From a virus, in the IMG/VR virus record IMGVR_UViG_3300025769_013615, positions 1 to 26,755 of that record: DNA of 26,755 bases. One strand, given 5' to 3'. A program made the position numbers and the translations under genes. Of this stretch, positions 23,531 to 26,755 are shown in pieces. The notes beneath the pieces are model-generated. The model had not been told where the DNA came from. It did not search any database and saw only the letters and a list, made by a program, of their open reading frames with translations. The stretch's first letter is position 1. Each line of letters begins with the position of its first letter.

Positions 23531-24076
23531 CTAGTAGCCATAGCCTTGATGGCGTTTGCCGTGTTGCGCTTCTCTGCGTCGCAAAACGTGTTTTGGGTCT
23601 GGTGTTTTGTGCTCTGACTCAACGTCATGCAGCCAGTAGATGTAGAGATTGCGCATATCTATAGACAGCTGATCGTTGGCTTCGCGATAACTCAAAATCA
23701 CTTGTCTGCGCTGCTCGGCTGGCGAAGATGACTCAAAGCGCCAAATCAATGCGCGCTCTTGCTCTTCAGCCTGTTCCTTTTCCAGCGCAGCTCGCTTTGT
23801 CTCCCTAAGCTCAATCAACTCTTTGCGGCGTTTATCGAATAACTCGTTCCCATAGTCTTCGGCCGCTTCTAAGTGAATACCCGTGCAGTTTTTCAAGCGA
23901 TCTTCAACATAGCTTGCAGCGACTCGCCCGCTGTATTGGCCTAAGATTATTGAATCAGCACCAGCAAAATCCACACACTCACGCACCATGTGTTCAATCT
24001 CACGGCGTGCGCGATTATAAGCCCACTGCATGGCAGCGACTTTGCGCCAATCAATCTCAGGTTCTTTGTTTGCCAT
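23531..24076 (-). CDS. Helical, highly charged protein of unknown function
   Basis: A 181-residue protein in the early operon. I chose ATG 24076 because AAAGAGGC sits six to ten bases upstream; the longer TTG start at 24109 has no ribosome site. The sequence is mainly helical, with an E/K/R/A-rich coiled-coil centre (RRKELIELRETKRAALEKEQ) and a basic end (HGKRHQGYGY). No enzyme motif is seen. It ends 14 bases before the nuclease gene, whose product it may support. I do not recognise a family. Confidence 0.68.
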   Translation of the reverse strand: MANKEPEIDWRKVAAMQWAYNRARREIEHMVRECVDFAGADSIILGQYSGRVAASYVEDRLKNCTGIHLEAAEDYGNELFDKRRKELIELRETKRAALEKEQAEEQERALIWRFESSSPAEQRRQVILSYREANDQLSIDMRNLYIYWLHDVESEHKTPDPKHVLRRREAQHGKRHQGYGY

Positions 24077-24120
24077 GTTTGCCTCTTTATCTTCCAGCTC
24101 GCGTTGCAAGCCAGTCTAAA

Positions 24121-24198
24121 TCAATCCTCTGACACGCTAAGCCCAGCAAAGAAGCCGACCAGCGCCACCAACACCATCAGCATTTGTATCACCACCAT
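24121..24198 (-). CDS. 25-residue membrane micropeptide
   Basis: A tiny gene reading MVVIQMLMVLVALVGFFAGL then SVSED, starting in a TGATG overlap with the preceding gene. It is one hydrophobic helix with a short acidic end. Translation coupling to the upstream gene is suggested by the overlap. There is no strong ribosome site of its own. No function can be assigned, and chance cannot be ruled out for a sequence this short. Confidence 0.35.
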   Translation of the reverse strand: MVVIQMLMVLVALVGFFAGLSVSED

Positions 24199-24413
24199 CA
24201 GTGATAAACCGGGTGGATCGTGCAGATAAAATCAAAGCCGTCTTTTTCAGTGCACCAATCTGGTGCGCCACAACCTTGAGTTATGCCAAACATTGACGTT
24301 TCTTTGTCTTTGATCACCACCATCGACTCAGCAGTTTTGTTGGCAAGCATCAAAGCTTTACCGGCTGCTCTCAATGCGTTCTTGTGCCAAACGCAATCAG
24401 TGAACTTGCTCAT
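24198..24413 (-). CDS. Hypothetical protein, 71 residues
   Basis: A small early-operon gene. I chose ATG 24413, which overlaps the preceding stop as ATGA; an upstream start at 24425 is in frame but within that gene. The protein starts MSKFTDCVWHKN, has a helical middle (ALRAAGKALMLANKTAES), and a Cys-containing end (GCGAPDWC and FICTIHPVYH). Several Cys and His residues could bind a metal. No family is recognised. Confidence 0.6.
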   Translation of the reverse strand: MSKFTDCVWHKNALRAAGKALMLANKTAESMVVIKDKETSMFGITQGCGAPDWCTEKDGFDFICTIHPVYH

Positions 24414-24571
24414 GAGCTGGCCCACTTTCCTTCACGCACCATGGCTTCAATTCGGTCAGCCATTTCCAACAGGAAACACAGCTGGCCTTCAAAGTCTTTT
24501 GGCGCTTCGGTCTGCGCTTCTTCGATCCTGTCCAGTTGGTCATCAAGTTGTTGTCTTAGTACTTTGCTCAT
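24410..24571 (-). CDS. Hypothetical protein, 53 residues
   Basis: A short gene with GAGAGGCAGAGCAA before ATG 24571. The product is a charged helix: MSKVLRQQLDDQLDRIEEAQ, then EGQLCFLLEMADRIEAMVRE. It overlaps both neighbours: its start lies in the ATGA end of the preceding gene and its stop overlaps the next start as ATGA. The tight overlaps and the ribosome site argue for a real gene. The function is unknown. Confidence 0.6.
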   Translation of the reverse strand: MSKVLRQQLDDQLDRIEEAQTEAPKDFEGQLCFLLEMADRIEAMVREGKWASS

Positions 24572-24762
24572 TTGCTCTGCCTCTCATGGGCCTCAGCCCA
24601 GCTTGCAGCCCGCAGGATGCAGTCCATATCTTTCTGCGGCATGTGCTTTGCTAAGAAGCCATCCTCACAGTATTTGTCTTGCTTCATAATCACGATCAAC
24701 TCTGGGTTGCGATACATCAGCAACACACCACGCCAAACCTTCTCAGTCGTTTTGGTCTTCAT
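24568..24762 (-). CDS. Hypothetical protein, 64 residues
   Basis: A small gene with GGAGTG six bases before ATG 24762; a longer in-frame version starting at 24825 lies inside the preceding gene. Sequence parts: MKTKTTEKVWRGVLLMYRNP, an ELIVIMKQDKYCEDGF stretch, and a charged helix ending ASWAEAHERQSK. It overlaps the preceding gene by 20 bases and the next by four. No family is recognised. Confidence 0.6.
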   Translation of the reverse strand: MKTKTTEKVWRGVLLMYRNPELIVIMKQDKYCEDGFLAKHMPQKDMDCILRAASWAEAHERQSK

Positions 24763-25117
24763 CCCAAACACTCCACAGAAACGATCGGCCGACCATCTCC
24801 ACAATAGGGTAATCATCAGCCACACTGCTGCGCACTTTGAAGAAGCCTTTCAACTCAGGCTCATGGTGCATGAGCAAGCGAGCAAAAAAGGCCCCAAAGT
24901 TGTTATTGATTTTGAAGTCATCGTTGCCGGTATTTAAAGCCGTATGCCAGCGCACCACTTCAAACAGGCTTTTGATGCCGTATTGCTTGTGGCCAACTCT
25001 TCTCAGTTGAAAAGATAAGCGCTTCAACTCCGAATACACAGCCGGGTTGTCACGGTGAAACTGGATAAAAGCCTCGATCATTGCTGGGGCTTCTGGATTA
25101 TAAGAAAGTTTTCTCAT
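24743..25117 (-). CDS. Conserved phage protein of unknown function, 124 residues
   Basis: A 124-residue gene. I chose ATG 25117 because GGAGAGGCAGCA precedes it; a longer start at 25195 would overlap the preceding gene. The middle reads SLFEVVRWHTALNTGNDDFK, then INNNFGAFFARLLMHHEPEL and KGFFKVRSS, a pattern I recall from hypothetical proteins in phages and bacteria. No catalytic motif is clear. It lies in the small-gene end of the early operon, which in phages often carries host-takeover genes; that role is only suggested. Confidence 0.68.
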   Translation of the reverse strand: MRKLSYNPEAPAMIEAFIQFHRDNPAVYSELKRLSFQLRRVGHKQYGIKSLFEVVRWHTALNTGNDDFKINNNFGAFFARLLMHHEPELKGFFKVRSSVADDYPIVEMVGRSFLWSVWDEDQND

Positions 25118-25164
25118 TGCTGCCTCTCCATACCGGAGCCCATCCCGGCGCAGGGCGTTAGGGT

Positions 25165-25476
25165 TTAGCCGTTGTCGGGATGTGACGCCCACCAATACAG
25201 CATGTGCAAAAGCTCGGATTGGTTCTTTGGCATTAGCATTAACTTGACACTGTCCAGTCCGTTTTCATCAAACGGGTCAAACCCGGTGCCTTCTTTCCAA
25301 TATACGCTGTCGCTCTGCAGTAGCCAGTCAACAGAGAGACACAGGGTTTTGCCTGTATCCTCACACTCCTCTAGCATGTTGCGCTTCCATTTTTTAAGAG
25401 CGTCTCTTTTGTTAGTACAGTAGCTAAAGCCGTAGTGGCTTCCATCGTCGAGCCGACTTGGCACTCGGTAAATCAT
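25165..25476 (-). CDS. Hypothetical protein, 103 residues
   Basis: The product has a basic N-terminal half (RDALKKWKRNMLEE) and an acidic middle (FDPFDENGLDSVKLML), and ends LLHMLYWWASHPDNG. The start overlaps the preceding stop as ATGA (25473–25476), so it is probably translated by coupling, with no ribosome site of its own seen. No known domain is recognised. Confidence 0.62.
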   Translation of the reverse strand: MIYRVPSRLDDGSHYGFSYCTNKRDALKKWKRNMLEECEDTGKTLCLSVDWLLQSDSVYWKEGTGFDPFDENGLDSVKLMLMPKNQSELLHMLYWWASHPDNG

Positions 25477-25667
25477 AGCTGCACCAACTTAAGCGCGTGC
25501 TCATAACCGCAGATCTGCCCTTTGCGCCCCCACAAGCCCGTGCTGCGGTTCCAGAAAAAGCGACCGTTCGGACCCGTCAAGGTGGCTACGGTGCGCTTGC
25601 CTTTGTACTTGACCTCTTCAAGGGTACAGTTAGGCGCAGGAGTAGAAGTAAGATATTGAGGTTGCAT
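25473..25667 (-). CDS. Hypothetical protein, 64 residues, first gene of leftward operon
   Basis: I chose ATG 25667 because AAAGAGGCAAA lies directly upstream; the longer frame to 25730 has no such site. The protein begins MQPQYLTSTPAPNCTLEEVK and has a compact beta-like part, KRTVATLTGPNGRFFWNRST followed by GLWGRKGQICGYEHA. It is the first gene after the divergent intergenic region, so its promoter should lie between 25668 and about 25870. The function is unknown. Confidence 0.62.
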   Translation of the reverse strand: MQPQYLTSTPAPNCTLEEVKYKGKRTVATLTGPNGRFFWNRSTGLWGRKGQICGYEHALKLVQL

Positions 25668-25890
25668 TTTGCCTCTTTCTGCCTTGCGGCGTTGAGCGGG
25701 TAACCATCCCGCACATCCCTTATCGGGCATACTTCAACTATTAGCAAGCATTTTGACGCACAAAGTTGCGCACTAGGATTGAGCAAGCAAATCAATAAGT
25801 TGCAACACGCACCTAAACCAATGACTTTGAAATCCTGAAATTTGCAAAAAAATCCTCACGCTCCCCTGCTTAACCGCGGTGCTGGCTATA

Positions 25891-25934
25891 CCCCCTCCCC
25901 CTTCCCCCTTAAAGGGGAAGAGGGGGAGGGGAGG
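25891..25934. repeat. Pyrimidine/purine hairpin, C-rich then G-rich
   Basis: Twenty pyrimidines in a row (CCCCCTCCCCCTTCCCCCTT, 25891–25910) are followed by 24 purines (25911–25934), largely the reverse complement of the first arm. Bases 25892–25902 pair with 25921–25931 over 11 positions, and an inner CCCC/GGGG stem follows across a small mismatch, with a loop of about five bases. The top strand has G-runs of 4, 5, 4 and 2, and the bottom strand has three runs of five G. The structure is seen directly; its function is not known. Confidence 0.75.
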
Positions 25935-26046
25935 TAGAAAGCCCAGCCAGCGAGCTGGAGCAAAGCACTTGCATCAGGCCACCGACTAATCCAGAATGCG
26001 CCCAGCGCTGCTCAGTTTCACCATCAGACAGCGTGCCGAAGTTAGG

Positions 26047-26074
26047 CCGGCCGACACGTTGCCTCGTCGGTCGG
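26047..26074 (+). promoter_or_regulatory. Hairpin upstream of endolysin gene
   Basis: CCGGCCGAC (26047–26055) can pair with GTCGGTCGG (26066–26074) over nine positions, one of them a G·U wobble, around a ten-base loop. It ends 24 bases before the endolysin ATG and is followed by TCTGCTTTGG, without the T-run of a standard terminator. It may lie in the endolysin leader and influence translation; this is inference. Confidence 0.45.
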
Positions 26075-26098
26075 TCTGCTTTGGCCTTTGGAGGCACC

Positions 26099-26755
26099 AT
26101 GCTCAAGCAAGGCTCACAGGGCCCGAACGTCTACCGTTGGTCAGCTTTCCTGCGTCACCAGGGGATGTACAAAGGCGGATCAACTCCCAAGTTTGGCCCG
26201 AGCTTGCATCTTGCAACGCTCAAGTTTCAGGATCAGGCCGGAGTCTTCGCCGATGGTATTGTTGGCCCGATCACAACTCATGCAGCTGAGACGATCGGCT
26301 TTGAAGGGTTCACCGTGCTTGCAGAGCCACAAGGCTTGGCAGATCGTGCAGGAATCCCGCCAGAAGTGCTTGAGGCATTCCGCAAGGTTGAAAGCAATGG
26401 GGACAGCAGCGCCATCAGGTTTGAGCCACACTTATTTGTGCGCTTCAATCCTCGCACGGCTGGCACCATCCCCTACACTCCGAGCAAGCACGGGCCATGG
26501 TCTGTGATGACTAAGGAAACCAACCGGGCTGCGTTTGATCGAGCGTTTAAGATCGATCCACATTCAGCGGTCAAGGCTACAAGCTGGGGAGCGTTCCAAG
26601 TGCTAGGGCAGCATTTGCTTGATGAGTTTGACAACCGACCAGACAAAGCGGTTGCAGGCTTTGACGCCAACCCAGAAGACGTATCAGCGTTTCTGCTGGT
26701 GCGTTGGTTTGCAGCCAACCAGAGAGCCAAAGGATACGCCAACCAAAGCCCACCA
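26099..26755 (+). CDS. Endolysin, N-acetylmuramidase type, 3' end cut by window
   Basis: The frame is open from ATG 26099 to the window edge (219 codons), with GGAGG five to nine bases upstream. Residues about 1–65 form a peptidoglycan-binding domain (LKQGSQGPNVYRWSAFLRHQ, VFADGIVGPITTHAA). Residues about 85–219 match the DUF3380 N-acetylmuramidase family: VLEAFRKVESNGDSSAI with the likely catalytic E98, FEPHLFVRF, and ATSWGAFQVLG. It cuts the glycan backbone of peptidoglycan in the final step of lysis. It is about 8 kb from the putative holin/spanin genes within this window. Confidence 0.92.
   Translation, partial: MLKQGSQGPNVYRWSAFLRHQGMYKGGSTPKFGPSLHLATLKFQDQAGVFADGIVGPITTHAAETIGFEGFTVLAEPQGLADRAGIPPEVLEAFRKVESNGDSSAIRFEPHLFVRFNPRTAGTIPYTPSKHGPWSVMTKETNRAAFDRAFKIDPHSAVKATSWGAFQVLGQHLLDEFDNRPDKAVAGFDANPEDVSAFLLVRWFAANQRAKGYANQSPP

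Larger units (their letters stand above)
25668..26098. promoter_or_regulatory. Divergent intergenic region, probable promoters
   Basis: About 430 bases without a convincing gene, between the first leftward early gene and the rightward endolysin. The left part (25741–25860) is comparatively AT-rich and contains the direct repeat AGCAAGCA (25743 and 25782), a palindrome GTTGCAAC (25799–25806) and an A-run at 25846–25852. The right part holds GC-rich hairpins listed separately. Promoters for both directions should lie here; I cannot place −10/−35 boxes with confidence. An origin of replication is possible but unproven. Confidence 0.55.

Noticed and set aside
25741-25860. CRISPR-like or iteron array from the AGCAAGCA copies
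   Set aside because: Only two copies of an eight-base word with no regular spacing.
25891-25945. Rho-independent terminator at the G/C-rich hairpin
   Set aside because: No T-run follows the stem on either strand, and the flanking genes diverge from it.
26088-26507. 139-residue rightward frame overlapping the endolysin
   Set aside because: The endolysin frame from 26099 has clear domain motifs and a ribosome site; this one is an out-of-frame shadow.

Overview
The window looks like a continuous piece of a tailed double-stranded DNA phage genome with a long, non-contractile (siphovirus-type) tail. It carries a terminase–portal–scaffold–major capsid block, a tail block with a tape-measure protein, a candidate lysis cluster, an oppositely oriented early replication/recombination block, and the start of an endolysin gene. 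The endolysin is the peptidoglycan-binding plus N-acetylmuramidase type common in phages of Gram-negative bacteria, and a membrane-anchored coiled-coil protein resembles an inner-membrane spanin. Both suggest a Gram-negative host, but the host cannot be named from the sequence. I see no integrase, repressor, tRNA, rRNA, CRISPR array or insertion sequence, so nothing here indicates lysogeny. Genes at both window edges are cut (small terminase at the left, endolysin at the right).

Layout. Positions 1–18363 are a rightward, tightly packed late region; neighbouring genes often overlap by ATGA or TAATG. The order is small terminase (cut), large terminase, portal, minor head protein, virion-morphogenesis-like protein, scaffold, major capsid, a 58-residue basic protein, a membrane coiled-coil protein, head–tail adaptor, tail terminator, tail tube, tail assembly chaperone with a second-frame extension, tape measure, distal tail protein, tail hub, three similar small tail proteins carrying HxH-type motifs, a LamG-like protein, a small beta protein, and four membrane or membrane-anchored small genes that are probably the lysis cluster. 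Positions 18322–25667 are a leftward early operon. In order of transcription it holds small phage genes, a 181-residue helical protein, a Cas4-like PD-(D/E)XK nuclease, a Sak4-like RecA-fold ATPase, a DUF669-like single-strand-binding candidate, a RuvC-like resolvase, a DnaB-like helicase, a PP-loop (PAPS-reductase-like) protein and a 70-residue protein. Positions 25668–26098 are a divergent intergenic region with an unusual pyrimidine/purine hairpin, and the endolysin starts at 26099.

How it works together. Sak4-like ATPase, single-strand-binding candidate, Cas4-like nuclease, RuvC and DnaB form a replication-and-recombination module. The rightward genes build the capsid and tail, package DNA and lyse the cell.

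The most unusual observation is the nuclease at 22485–23516. The segment that normally forms the C-terminal half of this phage nuclease family, including the C-x2-C-x5-C iron–sulphur triad, comes first. The normal N-terminal half, with the lone cysteine and the catalytic H, D and ExK residues, comes second. Read from the protein's last residue into its first, the canonical order is restored, as expected for a circular permutation. Second in interest are a likely +1 programmed frameshift in the tail chaperone gene and the hairpin in the divergent intergenic region.
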